From the NCBI RefSeq assembly GCF_900640175.1, contig NZ_CAAAJC010000016.1:1-64000 (forward strand): a DNA stretch of 64,000 nucleotides, given 5' to 3'. Made by a program: the position numbers and the translations under genes. Below are positions 34,856-45,065 of the stretch, piece by piece. This DNA comes from Legionella sp. W10-070 (lineage in GTDB: Bacteria; Pseudomonadota; Gammaproteobacteria; Legionellales; Legionellaceae). Numbering within the stretch: the first letter of the stretch is position 1; each line of letters opens with the position of its first letter. The notes below the pieces were generated by a model, which saw only the letters and a program-made list of their open reading frames with translations, was not told the origin of the DNA and ran no database searches.

Positions 34856-35878
34856 ATGCTACAAGACATTGGCATTTTGCTGTGGATCATTATTAAGATT
34901 CTGGTTCTGGTGATACCCCTTCTGATAGGGGTGGCGTATCTGACTTATGCAGAACGGAAAGTAATCGGTTATATTCAAGCCAGAATTGGCCCCAATCGTG
35001 TGGGTTGGCGTGGATTGACTCAGCCTTTTGCTGATCTTTTCAAGTTGATAACCAAAGAGATAATTGTTCCAACAAAATCGAATAAATATCTGTTTGTAAT
35101 TGCGCCTTTATTTGCGCTTGTCCCGGCGCTCGTTGGTTGGGCTGTTATTCCCTTCGCAGAAGGTGTTGTTCTTGCCAATATCAATGCCGGGGTTTTATAC
35201 CTTTTTGCCATGAGCTCTTTGGGCGTTTACGGGGTGCTTATTGCAGGCTGGGCTTCTAATTCAAAGTACGCCATGTTTGGTGCTCTGCGAAGTGCCGCCC
35301 AAACCGTTTCCTATGAAATTTCCATGGGTTTTGCCTTTGTCGGTGTTTTGCTGGCGGCTGGCAGCATGAATCTCACCGAGATTGTCATCTCCCAGCAAGG
35401 GGGAATTTGGCATTGGTGGTTCTTGCCTCTGCTGCCTCTTTTTATCGTTTTCTGGATTTCAGGAATTGCTGAAACCAATCGTGCGCCATTTGACTTGGCC
35501 GAAGGTGAGTCGGAAATTGTAGCTGGTTTTCACGTCGAGTATTCAGGGATAGGTTTTGCACTGTTTTTCCTTTCTGAATATGCCAGCATGATATTAATCT
35601 CAACTGTCATGGCCTTGTTGTTCATGGGGGGATGGTTATCGCCTTTTGAAGGTATTCCTGTGCTGGAAGATATTTTCTTCGTTGTTCCGGGAATAATCTG
35701 GCTGTTTGCCAAGATTTCCTTTTTCCTTTTCGTCTATTTGTGGGTTCGCGCAACCTTCCCTCGTTATCGTTATGATCAGTTAATGCGTTTAGGATGGAAG
35801 GTATTAATTCCGGTAACCATTGTATGGGTCATTGTCACAGCCTTAATGGTTGTAGCACACCTGAAACCTTGGTTTTAA
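34856..35878 (+). CDS. nuoH: NADH-quinone oxidoreductase subunit H
   Basis: Membrane subunit joining the proton-pumping arm to the quinone site. It has 340 residues, about eight to nine transmembrane helices, and the conserved loops [20 protein letters not shown] near the N-terminus and [20 protein letters not shown] near residue 205. Both line the quinone entry. It starts 12 bp after nuoG. Confidence 0.96.
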   Translation: MLQDIGILLWIIIKILVLVIPLLIGVAYLTYAERKVIGYIQARIGPNRVGWRGLTQPFADLFKLITKEIIVPTKSNKYLFVIAPLFALVPALVGWAVIPFAEGVVLANINAGVLYLFAMSSLGVYGVLIAGWASNSKYAMFGALRSAAQTVSYEISMGFAFVGVLLAAGSMNLTEIVISQQGGIWHWWFLPLLPLFIVFWISGIAETNRAPFDLAEGESEIVAGFHVEYSGIGFALFFLSEYASMILISTVMALLFMGGWLSPFEGIPVLEDIFFVVPGIIWLFAKISFFLFVYLWVRATFPRYRYDQLMRLGWKVLIPVTIVWVIVTALMVVAHLKPWF

Positions 35879-35899
35879 TTCAGTCAATTGAGCAGATTA

Positions 35900-36400
35900 A
35901 TGAAACAAGCATATCGATACATTAAACATTATTTTCGTAGTTTTCTGCTTCTGGAATTGTTATCCGGCTTGAGGCTAACTGGTAAATATTTTTTCAAAAA
36001 AAAGGTTACCGTACAGTTTCCGGAAGAAGCGACTCCGTTGTCACCGCGATTTCGTGGGATGTTGGCCTTAAGGCGTTATCCTAACGGGGAGGAGCGGTGT
36101 ATCGCATGTAAGTTATGTGAAGCTGTCTGTCCCGCACTTGCAATTACGATTGAATCTGAACCCAGGGAAGATGGTTCTCGACGGACAACCCGCTATGATA
36201 TTGACATGTTTAAATGTATCAATTGCGGGTTGTGCGAAGAGTCTTGCCCTGTTGATTCAATCGTTGTGACGCCCATCCATCATTATCATGTCAGTGAGCG
36301 GGGGCAAAATATCATGACCAAAGAAAAACTGCTTGCGGTAGGGGATTTGATGGAGAAAAAATTAGCCGCAGACAGAGAAGCCGATAAAAAATGGCGCTAA
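35900..36400 (+). CDS. nuoI: NADH-quinone oxidoreductase subunit I
   Basis: Ferredoxin-like subunit carrying clusters N6a and N6b, with [12 protein letters not shown] and [13 protein letters not shown] chose the ATG at 35900 ([12 protein letters not shown], 166 residues), the usual family start and length. An in-frame TTG at 35888 would add four residues, and neither has a clear ribosome-binding site. Confidence 0.93.
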   Translation: MKQAYRYIKHYFRSFLLLELLSGLRLTGKYFFKKKVTVQFPEEATPLSPRFRGMLALRRYPNGEERCIACKLCEAVCPALAITIESEPREDGSRRTTRYDIDMFKCINCGLCEESCPVDSIVVTPIHHYHVSERGQNIMTKEKLLAVGDLMEKKLAADREADKKWR

Positions 36401-36411
36401 CGAGGTGAAAG

Positions 36412-37056
36412 ATGCACGAAATATTTTTACAGGTGGTTTTCTATATGTTCGCTGGATTGGCGCTGATATCAGCCTTGATGGTTATTACCCAAAATAACCC
36501 AGTGCGCTGTGTGCTCTTTCTTGTATTGACTTTCTTTGCTGCCGCAGGCCTGTGGATTATTGCGGAAGCAGAGTTTCTGGCGCTTATTTTAATTTTAGTG
36601 TATGTGGGCGCTGTAATGACCCTGTTTTTATTTGTGGTCATGATGCTTAACATTGATGTTGAATCGATGAAGGCTCATTTTGTCCGCTATTTACCGTTTG
36701 GCTTAATCCTGGTTGCATTATTGGTTGGATTATTATTGGTTGCGATTCCAGATAATATGTTCAATACCGCCGTGGAGCAATCAGTTAGCGCTCGACAAGC
36801 TCAGGTCATCGATGATGAAAATTACGTCGAGCCCTTAAAGCCACTCTCCAATACCGAAGAGATTGGCATGGTGCTGTATACAGATTATGTTTTTGCTTTT
36901 GAGATTGCTGCAGTCTTGCTTTTAGTGGCAATTATTGCGGCGATTACCTTGGCTCATCGTGGAGTGATTCGCTCTAAGCGTCAGGATATTGTCAAGCAGA
37001 TTATGACGCGTGGGGAAGACAGAGTAAAACTCATTAACATGAAATCAGAGAAATAA
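36412..37056 (+). CDS. nuoJ: NADH-quinone oxidoreductase subunit J
   Basis: Membrane subunit of 214 residues with five transmembrane helices. It includes the conserved helix FLALILILVYVGAVMTLFLFV, with the Tyr-Val-Gly pi-bulge region typical of ND6/NuoJ. The C-terminal tail is charged. Eleven bp after nuoI, and ends 16 bp before nuoK. Confidence 0.94.
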   Translation: MHEIFLQVVFYMFAGLALISALMVITQNNPVRCVLFLVLTFFAAAGLWIIAEAEFLALILILVYVGAVMTLFLFVVMMLNIDVESMKAHFVRYLPFGLILVALLVGLLLVAIPDNMFNTAVEQSVSARQAQVIDDENYVEPLKPLSNTEEIGMVLYTDYVFAFEIAAVLLLVAIIAAITLAHRGVIRSKRQDIVKQIMTRGEDRVKLINMKSEK

Positions 37057-37072
37057 ACACTAGGGAAAACGA

Positions 37073-37378
37073 ATGATACCAGTAAATAATTATCTGATAT
37101 TGGCTGCGATTTTATTTGGTTTAAGCCTTGTAGGCATTATGCTTAATCGCAAAAATATTATCCTGTTGTTGGTTTGTATTGAATTAATGCTCTTGGCTGT
37201 AAATACCAACTTTATTGCTTTTTCTCATTTTTATGGTGGGGTGGCAGGCGAGGTTTTTGTGTTTTTTATATTAACCGTTGCTGCAGCAGAGGCAGCAATA
37301 GGCTTAGCTATTGTTATGTTGCTTTTCCGTAATCGAGGCAATATCGATGTTGACAAGATGAATCATTTAAAAGGTTAA
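37073..37378 (+). CDS. nuoK: NADH-quinone oxidoreductase subunit K
   Basis: Antiporter-related subunit of 101 residues and three transmembrane helices. The conserved glutamates sit in [12 protein letters not shown] and [12 protein letters not shown], the proton-path residues of NuoK/ND4L. It ends 4 bp before nuoL. Confidence 0.96.
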   Translation: MIPVNNYLILAAILFGLSLVGIMLNRKNIILLLVCIELMLLAVNTNFIAFSHFYGGVAGEVFVFFILTVAAAEAAIGLAIVMLLFRNRGNIDVDKMNHLKG

Positions 37379-37382
37379 TAAA

Positions 37383-39356
37383 GTGAGTATACAACAACTG
37401 TGTCTTGTAATTGTTCTTGCACCTCTGGCAGGGTCAGTAGTTGCAGGCTTTTTTCGTAATCAGGTAGGGCGCTCAGGAGCTCATTCTGTAACTATCGCTG
37501 GTGTGGGCCTGTCGCTGATATTATCGCTTTATGTCGCCACTGTTATTCTTAGTGGTTCTGTCGAGCCGGTTAATAGCAACCTTTACACATGGGCAAGCGG
37601 TGGTGAGTTATTCCCTTATGTTTTTCACATTGGCTTTTTAATCGACCCACTGACAGTAGTCATGTTGGTTGTTGTAACGTTCGTCTCTTTTCTTGTTCAT
37701 ATTTACAGCATTGGCTACATGGAAGATGACGATGGCTACCAACGGTTTTTTAGCTATATTTCCCTGTTTACCTTTATGATGCTGATGCTGGTGACTGCCA
37801 ATAATTTCCTGCAGTTGTTTTTCGGTTGGGAAGGCGTTGGCTTGGTTTCTTATTTACTAATCAGTTTTTGGTATCAAAAAGAGTCAGCCCTCCAGGGCGG
37901 CCTAAAGGCTTTTATCGTTAACCGTGTCGGTGATTTTGGCTTTGTTTTAGGCATTGGGATGGTTTTGGCTTATAGCGGAAGCCTTGATTACGAGACAGTA
38001 TTCCAGGGTGCCAGTTCATTAGCCTCTCAATCGGTTGAGCTTTTTGCAGGTCATCACTGGTCATTAATTACCATAATCTGCCTGTTGCTCTTTGTCGGCG
38101 CAATGGGTAAGTCTGCCCAGGTGCCCTTGCATGTCTGGCTGCCTGAATCAATGGAAGGTCCGACGCCTATTTCGGCGCTGATCCATGCTGCCACAATGGT
38201 AACGGCAGGAGTATTTATGATTGCCCGGATTTCGCCACTGGTTGAACTGTCAACCACTACCCTTAGCGTTATCTTGGTTATTGGCGGTACTGGAGCGTTA
38301 TTTACCGGGATTCTTGCCATAGTAATGAATGATATTAAACGAGTGGTGGCCTATTCAACCTTGTCTCAGCTTGGTTATATGATGGTTGCCATGGGTGCTT
38401 CGGCTTACAGTGCGGGGATATTCCATTTACTGACACATGCCTGCTTCAAAGCCTTGTTATTCCTTGCAGCCGGTTCGGTTATCATTGGGATGCACCATGA
38501 GCAGGATATGCGTAAAATGGGTGGATTATGGAATAAAATGCCGATTACCTACCTAACCTTTGTTATTGGTAGCTTGGCGCTGTGTGCAATTCCCCCTTTT
38601 GCAGGATTCTATTCAAAAGATACCATTATCGAAGCGGCAAAACTATCGGAAATTCCAGGTAGTGCCTATGCCTATTTTTGTGTTGCTGCTGGTGCAATGG
38701 TAACTGCCCTGTATACATTCAGGGCATTGTTTATGACCTTTCATGGTAAGCCAAGAATGGATGAGCATACGCTTTCACATGTCCAGGAATCACCTTGGGT
38801 TGTGTGGTTGCCTCTAGTTTTGTTGGCAATCCCATCGGTTGTTATTGGTTATATTTTATATATGCCAATATTGTTTGATGTACCCTCATTGCTGGGTAAG
38901 TCATTGTTTGTCCTTCCTGAACATAATGTTTTAGCCGAGTTAGGGAAAGAAATTACATCTCCATTACAGTCAGCTTTGCATGCAGTCAATTCAGTGACTT
39001 TCTGGCTTGCTATAGCGGGTGTGCTGATTGCCTGGATCTGCTATATTGCCCTGCCTACGATACCTGCTTTCTTTGCCCGGAACTTTTCCTGGGTTTATCG
39101 CATCCTTTTAAATAAATATGGGTTTGATACGTTTAATGACCATGTCATTGTTCGTGGTTCAAAAGCAATGGGACGCCTTTTTTATCAAACAGGAGATCAA
39201 AGGCTTATTGATGGAATGATTGTTAATGGGACTGGTCGTACGGTTAAATGGTTTGCGCAGAGAGGTCGTAATATTCAAAGTGGCTATTTATACCATTACG
39301 CAACGGTTATGATTCTTGGTCTTTTTGTTTTCTTATGCTGGTTGTTACTAGGCTGA
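37383..39356 (+). CDS. nuoL: NADH-quinone oxidoreductase subunit L
   Basis: Distal Mrp-antiporter-like proton channel with the long lateral helix. It has 657 residues; GTG start at 37383. Conserved elements include FFGWEGVGLVSYLLI (catalytic Glu), MGKSAQVPLHVWLPESMEGPTPISALIHAATMV (channel Lys and His), and FKALLFLAAGSVIIG. The final hydrophobic helix (MILGLFVFLCWLLL) anchors the lateral helix. Confidence 0.95.
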   Translation: MSIQQLCLVIVLAPLAGSVVAGFFRNQVGRSGAHSVTIAGVGLSLILSLYVATVILSGSVEPVNSNLYTWASGGELFPYVFHIGFLIDPLTVVMLVVVTFVSFLVHIYSIGYMEDDDGYQRFFSYISLFTFMMLMLVTANNFLQLFFGWEGVGLVSYLLISFWYQKESALQGGLKAFIVNRVGDFGFVLGIGMVLAYSGSLDYETVFQGASSLASQSVELFAGHHWSLITIICLLLFVGAMGKSAQVPLHVWLPESMEGPTPISALIHAATMVTAGVFMIARISPLVELSTTTLSVILVIGGTGALFTGILAIVMNDIKRVVAYSTLSQLGYMMVAMGASAYSAGIFHLLTHACFKALLFLAAGSVIIGMHHEQDMRKMGGLWNKMPITYLTFVIGSLALCAIPPFAGFYSKDTIIEAAKLSEIPGSAYAYFCVAAGAMVTALYTFRALFMTFHGKPRMDEHTLSHVQESPWVVWLPLVLLAIPSVVIGYILYMPILFDVPSLLGKSLFVLPEHNVLAELGKEITSPLQSALHAVNSVTFWLAIAGVLIAWICYIALPTIPAFFARNFSWVYRILLNKYGFDTFNDHVIVRGSKAMGRLFYQTGDQRLIDGMIVNGTGRTVKWFAQRGRNIQSGYLYHYATVMILGLFVFLCWLLLG

Positions 39357-39371
39357 TTATAAGGTGAAGGT

Positions 39372-40877
39372 ATGCATCATTTGCTGAATTTATTGATTTG
39401 GTTGCCCATCATCGGCGGTGTTTTTGTGTTCCTCACTGGCGATGATAACAACCCTAATGTATCGCGCTATTTATCGCTATTTACAGTGTTATTAACGTTA
39501 ATCATGTGCATTCCTTTAATTGCCGGATTTGACCTCAACACCTATAGCATGCAATACATCGAGGAATTTCCCTGGATGCCGGCATTGGGGATAAATTACA
39601 GTCTTGGAATTGATGGTTTATCACTGTTACTTATTGTGTTGAGTGTATTTACCAATCTGATTGTAATACTGGCTACCTGGAACAGCATTCATAAGCGTGT
39701 GGCCCAGTACATGGCTGCTTTTCTAATCATGCAAGGCCTGCTTGTCGGTGTTTTCTCCGCCCTGGATGCGATAGTCTTTTACATTTTCTGGGAGGCAACG
39801 CTAATTCCAATGTACTTAATCATTGGTATCTGGGGATCAGACAATCGGGTTTACGCCGCGATCAAATTTTTCCTGTATACCTTTTTAGGTTCAGTACTCA
39901 TGTTGGCTTCGTTCCTTTATATGGGCTACATTGTAGGCTCATTCAAGATTGAAGCCCTTTATGCTGTAAAACTGGGAATGACCGCGCAAACCTTAATTTT
40001 TATCGCATTTTTTCTTGGTTTCGCTATCAAAATTCCTATGTTTCCGGTCCATACCTGGTTGCCGGATGCACATACCGAAGCGCCAGCGGGTGGTTCAATA
40101 GTCCTGGCTGCCATCTTGTTGAAGCTTGGCGCTTACGGCTTTATCCGTTTTGCTCTGCCGATTGTCCCCGATGCATGCAGCAAGTATGCGATGGTTATGA
40201 TCGCGTTGTCCTTAATAGCGGTGGTGTATGTGGGATTAGTGGCAATTATCCAGCAGGATATGAAACGCCTTATCGCTTATTCCTCTATTTCTCATATGGG
40301 ATTTGTGACACTGGGGTGTTTTGCGATTTTTGCCATTGCCCGCCAATCCGGACTGCATAATGCAGGCTTGGTTCTAGAGGGGGCAATCATTGTGATGATT
40401 TCGCATGCTTTTGTTTCCAGTGCAATGTTTGCAGGGGTAGGCTATATCTACGATCGAATGCATACCCGGCAGATAAGGGATTTTGGCGGTATTGTCCATA
40501 CGATGCCCATATTCGCCTCCTTTTTTATGTTATTTGCTATGGCAAATGCGGGCTTGCCTGGGACATCCGGTTTTGTAGGTGAATTTATGGTGATTTTAGG
40601 CAGTATAAAGGCAGGCTTCTGGATAGCATTCTGGGCAGCAAGCACCCTTATCATTGGTGCTGCTTATACCTTATGGATGTATAAGCGTGTTATTTTTGGT
40701 CCGGTAGCTAATGAAAAAGTAGCCGCTTTGCGTGATCTTTCCGGTTTTGAAATAAGCGCCTATGCCCTCCTGGCTTTTATGGTGGTAGGGATGGGTGTTT
40801 ATCCAAAACCAGTGCTGGAGTATGTACATCATTCCGTAAGTCATACTTTGGCTCAGGCTGATAAATCAAAATTATAA
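39372..40877 (+). CDS. nuoM: NADH-quinone oxidoreductase subunit M
   Basis: Second antiporter-like proton channel, 501 residues and about fourteen transmembrane helices. Key pieces are FYIFWEATLIPMYLIIG (channel Glu), AIKIPMFPVHTWLPDAHTEAPAGGS (broken helix 7 with Lys and His), and LIAYSSISHMGFVTLG. It starts 15 bp after nuoL and ends 19 bp before nuoN. Confidence 0.95.
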   Translation: MHHLLNLLIWLPIIGGVFVFLTGDDNNPNVSRYLSLFTVLLTLIMCIPLIAGFDLNTYSMQYIEEFPWMPALGINYSLGIDGLSLLLIVLSVFTNLIVILATWNSIHKRVAQYMAAFLIMQGLLVGVFSALDAIVFYIFWEATLIPMYLIIGIWGSDNRVYAAIKFFLYTFLGSVLMLASFLYMGYIVGSFKIEALYAVKLGMTAQTLIFIAFFLGFAIKIPMFPVHTWLPDAHTEAPAGGSIVLAAILLKLGAYGFIRFALPIVPDACSKYAMVMIALSLIAVVYVGLVAIIQQDMKRLIAYSSISHMGFVTLGCFAIFAIARQSGLHNAGLVLEGAIIVMISHAFVSSAMFAGVGYIYDRMHTRQIRDFGGIVHTMPIFASFFMLFAMANAGLPGTSGFVGEFMVILGSIKAGFWIAFWAASTLIIGAAYTLWMYKRVIFGPVANEKVAALRDLSGFEISAYALLAFMVVGMGVYPKPVLEYVHHSVSHTLAQADKSKL

Positions 40878-40896
40878 CTAGCAAGGTTAAACAAAC

Positions 40897-42339
40897 ATGA
40901 CAGGATTACTTGAGAATCTACACATTGCTTTACCCGAAATAATTGTGCTGATTACGGCTTGTGTTGCCTTGCTGGCCGATCTTTTTCTACGTCAGCGCTG
41001 TTCTTCCATCGCATTCACTTGTTCAGCCATTGGTTTAGTGCTGGCTGGCCTGGTTAGTTTCCTTCTTCTTGGCAATTTCAAGATCACAATTCTGGGTGGA
41101 TTGTTTATCAGTGATGATATTGCCCAGCTGATGAAATTATTCATCTGCCTGAGTGTGTTTCTTTGTTTCATCTACTCTAGAAATTATATTGAAGAGCGGC
41201 AAATACCCTCAGGGGATTATTATATCCTTGGCTTGTTTTCAACGCTGGGAATGATGGTTCTTGTTTCGGCGCATTCGTTGCTGACTATTTACCTTGGATT
41301 GGAACTGCTTTCCTTACCGCTTTATGCCATGACAGCAATTCAACGTAGCAATAGCAACGCAACTGAGGCGGCAATGAAATATTTTATAATGGGGGCGATT
41401 GCCTCTGGAATGCTGCTTTATGGCTTATCTTTACTGTATGGGGCGACAGGAAAACTGGATCTACTCGATATAGCAAATGCCATTGCGGCTAACTGGCAGC
41501 AGGAAAATACATTATTACTGTTTTCATTAGTATTTATCCTGGCAGGAGTTGGCTTTAAGCTGGCAGCATTTCCATTTCATATGTGGGCGCCGGATGTCTA
41601 TCAAGGTGCCCCTACCTCCGTTACCTTATTAATCAGTTCTGCACCTAAAATTGCAGCGCTTGGTATGGCTTTGCGTTTATTAACCCTCGGGTTAGCGGAT
41701 GTTTGGTTACAGTGGCAACAAATTTTAATTGTTATGGCTTTGCTGTCAACCGCTGTTGGTAATTTACTTGCTATTGCCCAGTCTAATATAAAGCGACTGC
41801 TGGCTTATTCTGCCATTTCGCATATAGGTTATGCTTTGTTTGGCATAGTGGCGGGCAACTCAGCTGGTTATGCCGCTTCGCTCTATTATATCTTAGTTTA
41901 CTCACTGATGACGGTCGCAGCATTCGGCCTTCTTGTTCTTTTATCGCATAAAGGGGTTGAGGTAGAGCTTATAGATGATCTGAAGGGACTAAACAAAAGA
42001 AATCCCTGGATTGCCTTTATGATGCTGATAGTTATGTTCTCAATGGCGGGTGTGCCTCCTACCGTTGGATTCTTTACAAAACTGCTGGTATTGAAAGCAC
42101 TGGTCGATGTTCATTTAACCTGGCTTGCTGTGCTTGGTTTGATTTTTGCTGTGGTGGGTGCTTACTATTATGTCCGCATTGTTAAGGTGATGTATTTTGA
42201 TGAAGCAAAGGACGATATGCCAGTGCGGTTTTCAATACCGATGAACATGATTTTTTCTGTTAATTGCCTTTCCTTGCTTTATCTGGGAATATTCCCTTCG
42301 GCATTGATTACTGCCTGTATGAATGCATTTAGCGGATAG
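40897..42339 (+). CDS. nuoN: NADH-quinone oxidoreductase subunit N
   Basis: Third antiporter-like channel, 480 residues. It contains [16 protein letters not shown] (channel Glu), [24 protein letters not shown] (broken helix), [12 protein letters not shown] and [13 protein letters not shown]. Last gene of the nuo operon. The stem CCTGCAG/CTGCAGG at 42396-42415 beyond it lacks a T run, so I see no convincing intrinsic terminator before the tRNA promoter. Confidence 0.95.
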   Translation: MTGLLENLHIALPEIIVLITACVALLADLFLRQRCSSIAFTCSAIGLVLAGLVSFLLLGNFKITILGGLFISDDIAQLMKLFICLSVFLCFIYSRNYIEERQIPSGDYYILGLFSTLGMMVLVSAHSLLTIYLGLELLSLPLYAMTAIQRSNSNATEAAMKYFIMGAIASGMLLYGLSLLYGATGKLDLLDIANAIAANWQQENTLLLFSLVFILAGVGFKLAAFPFHMWAPDVYQGAPTSVTLLISSAPKIAALGMALRLLTLGLADVWLQWQQILIVMALLSTAVGNLLAIAQSNIKRLLAYSAISHIGYALFGIVAGNSAGYAASLYYILVYSLMTVAAFGLLVLLSHKGVEVELIDDLKGLNKRNPWIAFMMLIVMFSMAGVPPTVGFFTKLLVLKALVDVHLTWLAVLGLIFAVVGAYYYVRIVKVMYFDEAKDDMPVRFSIPMNMIFSVNCLSLLYLGIFPSALITACMNAFSG

Positions 42340-42500
42340 AGTTTAAATACTCTGCGCAAATGGAGGATTAAGATATTAGAAGTGAGCTATTGTCTCCTGC
42401 AGACTTAACTGCAGGATTCCACCAGTTTAACCCGCTGCTGTATTTAAATTGTGATTTAGTAAGCATTTACAGGCAATTGAATAAAAAAATGATAAAAAAC

Positions 42501-42529
42501 TTGATTAATAAAAGAAGGCTAAGTATAAT
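42501..42529 (+). promoter_or_regulatory. sigma-70 promoter for initiator tRNA and rimP operon
   Basis: TTGATT (42501-42506) and a perfect TATAAT (42524-42529) with a 17-bp spacer lie 13 bp before the mature tRNA 5' end. It would drive the initiator tRNA. Transcription reaching rimP would need to pass the terminator at 42627-42649. Confidence 0.75.
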
Positions 42530-42542
42530 TGCCTTCAGTTGA

Positions 42543-42619
<77 letters not shown>

Positions 42620-42626
42620 CTATTCT

Positions 42627-42649
42627 AAACCCCATTTTTGGGGTTTTTT
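42627..42649 (+). terminator. rho-independent terminator after tRNA-fMet
   Basis: AAACCCC (42627-42633) pairs with GGGGTTT (42640-42646) around ATTTTT, and the T run continues to 42649. It begins 7 bp after the tRNA CCA. Confidence 0.8.
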
Positions 42650-42740
42650 ATTATGTTTAAAAAGATAATTGCGATTGCCATCAGCAGGGTAATATTACCC
42701 AAATGAGATCACTATTTTCTCTTAAAGTTAATTGATACTT

Positions 42741-42886
42741 GTCAGGCCGTAGATGCTGCAAGTGTTCAATAAGACCTGACAGCCGTTCCTCTTATCAGGA
42801 ATGCGTGTTCTTTACGAGAGAGGATAAGAGCTGCTGCAGGTTTGTCAGATGAGGGCATCATTTCAAAATACCTGTTCTAAACAGGT
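42741..42886 (+). promoter_or_regulatory. structured leader upstream of rimP
   Basis: Three hairpins are visible in the 281 bp between the tRNA and rimP: GTCAGG/CCTGAC (42741-42746 with 42775-42780), CTCTTATC/GATAAGAG (42789-42796 with 42823-42830), and ACCTGTT/AACAGGT with a 3-nt loop (42870-42886). The last ends 14 bp before the rimP ATG. No T run follows any of them. They could form a leader controlling the rimP-nusA-infB operon; this is an inference from position only. Confidence 0.35.
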
Positions 42887-42900
42887 GGCCTAGGTAGCAT

Positions 42901-43362
42901 ATGATAAAAAGTGAAATTGAAGAATTATTAAAACCTCTGGTTGAGGATTTAGGGTACGAGCTTTGGGGGTGTGAATATTTAGCACAGGGGAAGCATTCCT
43001 TGCTTCGTCTTTACATTGATAAAGATGGTGGTATCGGGCTTGAAGATTGTGAGCGGGTAAGCAGGCAAGTCAGTGCACTTTTAGACGTCGAAGATCCTAT
43101 TACAGGGAATTACAGCCTGGAAATTTCCTCTCCGGGTATTCCTCGTCCTCTTTTCAGTAAAGAGCATTACCGGCGTTATACAGGGCATAGTGTTCAACTT
43201 AAGTTATTTAAACCAATAAGTGGCAGCCGTAAATTATCTGGTATTATTGTGTCTGTTAATGAGGATAGTTTGGTATTGAAAGTTGGCGATGAGCAACTGG
43301 ACATACAATTAAACCAAATAGTGAAGGCAAACTTGACAGCGAGTGAGGCGAACAATGAGTAA
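42901..43362 (+). CDS. rimP: ribosome maturation factor RimP
   Basis: 30S assembly factor that helps S12 and neighbours bind. The 153-residue protein has the N-terminal domain with [23 protein letters not shown] and the conserved [17 protein letters not shown]-terminal Sm-like domain follows. It overlaps nusA by 8 bp (nusA ATG at 43355, rimP stop at 43362). First gene of the conserved rimP-nusA-infB-rbfA-truB set. Confidence 0.94.
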   Translation: MIKSEIEELLKPLVEDLGYELWGCEYLAQGKHSLLRLYIDKDGGIGLEDCERVSRQVSALLDVEDPITGNYSLEISSPGIPRPLFSKEHYRRYTGHSVQLKLFKPISGSRKLSGIIVSVNEDSLVLKVGDEQLDIQLNQIVKANLTASEANNE

Positions 43363-44833
43363 AGAATTGTTATTAGTTGCTGAGGCATTATCTAATGAAA
43401 AAGGTATAAGTAAGGAAGTGGTATTGGAAGCCATTCAGTCAGCACTTGAATCTGCCACTCGTAAACTTACGAATAAGGATATCGGCGTAAGGGTTAAATT
43501 GGATCCCAGAACTGGTGAATATGAAACTTTTCGATATTGGGATGTTGTGGCTGAAGAGGATTTGGAATTTCCAGAAAGCCAAATAACATTGGAACAGGCC
43601 AGGGAGCGTTCTCCTTCAATAGCCATCGGCGATCGTATTGAAGAACCCATGGCTTCTATCGAGTTCGGTAGAATTGCTACCCAGACTGCCCGTCAGGTTA
43701 TCGTGCAGAAGGTTCGTGAAGCAGAGCGACGACAGATTGTGGATCAGTTTAAAGCCAAGCTGGGGCAACTAATTTATGGTGTTGTCAAGAAAGTAACACG
43801 GGATAATGTAATCATTGATCTGGGCGGTAAAGCAGAAGCCTTTATGCCTCGTAGTGAGATGCTGCCTAATGAAATGTTCAGGCCTAATGATAGGGTTCGA
43901 GCATACCTCTATGATATTGTTTCCCAGGCACGCGGGCCTCAATTGTTTGTTAGCAGAGTCCATAATGAAATGCTTACCGAACTGTTTCGTATTGAAGTGC
44001 CGGAGATTGGTGAAAATATTATTGAAATTAAGGCTGCAGCACGTGAGCCAGGAAGCCGTGCTAAAATTGCAGTAAAAACAAATGATGGGCGGATTGATCC
44101 AGTTGGCGCCTGTGTAGGGATGCGGGGATCCAGGGTTCAGGCTGTTTCCAGTGAGCTTGGCGGTGAGCGTGTTGATATTATCCTCTGGGACGATAATCCC
44201 GCACAGCTGGTAATCAACGCTATGGCACCGGCGGATATTACTTCTATTGTCGTTGATGAAGACAGCCATACCATGGATCTGGCCGTACAGAAGGAACAAT
44301 TATCGCAGGCAATCGGACGTAATGGTCAAAACGTCAGACTGGCCAGCCAATTGACTGGATGGACATTAAATGTCATGACGGTTGAGGAATTTAATAGCAA
44401 GAGTGAAGAAGAAACCAATAAGATAGCGAATCTCTTTATCTCGGCATTGGAAATTGATGTGGAAATAGCCAATCTTCTGGTAGCCAACGGCTTTTCTTCG
44501 TTGGAAGAAATTGCCTATGTGCCAAAGGAAGAGTTATTAGCCATCGAAGAGTTTGATGAAGAAATTGTTGATGAATTGAGAAACCGTGCTAATGATATCC
44601 TCTTAACTCAAGCATTAGCTTCAGGAGAAGGGACCCCAGCAAGCCCTGATGAATCATTGTTGAACATGGAAGGTATGACGGACACCATGGCAACTCGTTT
44701 GGCTGCGAAAGGGGTTAGTACGATGGAGCAGTTGGCAGAGCAGTCGGTCGATGAATTACTTGACATAGAAGGTATGACCGAAGAGAAAGCTGCTGAACTT
44801 ATTATGAGGGCTCGTGAACCATGGTTCCAGTAA
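43355..44833 (+). CDS. nusA: transcription termination/antitermination protein NusA
   Basis: RNA polymerase-binding elongation factor of 492 residues. In order: an N-terminal RNAP-binding domain ([18 protein letters not shown]), an S1 domain ([20 protein letters not shown]), two KH domains ([15 protein letters not shown] and [15 protein letters not shown]), and two acidic helix-hairpin-helix repeats at the C-terminus ([23 protein letters not shown]) as in E. coli. I used the ATG at 43355, with GAGG 6 bp before it; an in-frame GTG at 43343 is poorer. Confidence 0.95.
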   Translation: MSKELLLVAEALSNEKGISKEVVLEAIQSALESATRKLTNKDIGVRVKLDPRTGEYETFRYWDVVAEEDLEFPESQITLEQARERSPSIAIGDRIEEPMASIEFGRIATQTARQVIVQKVREAERRQIVDQFKAKLGQLIYGVVKKVTRDNVIIDLGGKAEAFMPRSEMLPNEMFRPNDRVRAYLYDIVSQARGPQLFVSRVHNEMLTELFRIEVPEIGENIIEIKAAAREPGSRAKIAVKTNDGRIDPVGACVGMRGSRVQAVSSELGGERVDIILWDDNPAQLVINAMAPADITSIVVDEDSHTMDLAVQKEQLSQAIGRNGQNVRLASQLTGWTLNVMTVEEFNSKSEEETNKIANLFISALEIDVEIANLLVANGFSSLEEIAYVPKEELLAIEEFDEEIVDELRNRANDILLTQALASGEGTPASPDESLLNMEGMTDTMATRLAAKGVSTMEQLAEQSVDELLDIEGMTEEKAAELIMRAREPWFQ

Positions 44834-45065
44834 GTAAGATAAAAATTCTCATTGATCATTGGCAATAAATAATTTCTGTCAGTTCCTGGTGAATTTGTTT
44901 CTCCGGGTAAAGTTATACTGGCTGGTTGTAAGAGTAGGTTTTAGACCTGCTGATTATTGGATATCAAAAAGCACCAAAAATGCAATTTGATTAAGCACTT
45001 ATTATAAGCTAAGCAGCATTAGAATGAAGGCAGTTTGCTTTAGGATTGCCGAAAGGGGGTAAATT

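Noticed and set aside
42396..42415. CCTGCAG/CTGCAGG stem after nuoN as an intrinsic terminator
   Set aside because: No T run follows; only a weak hairpin remains.
43769..44299. 176-codon ORF antisense to nusA
   Set aside because: Overlaps conserved S1 and KH coding regions; low-complexity composition typical of a shadow frame.
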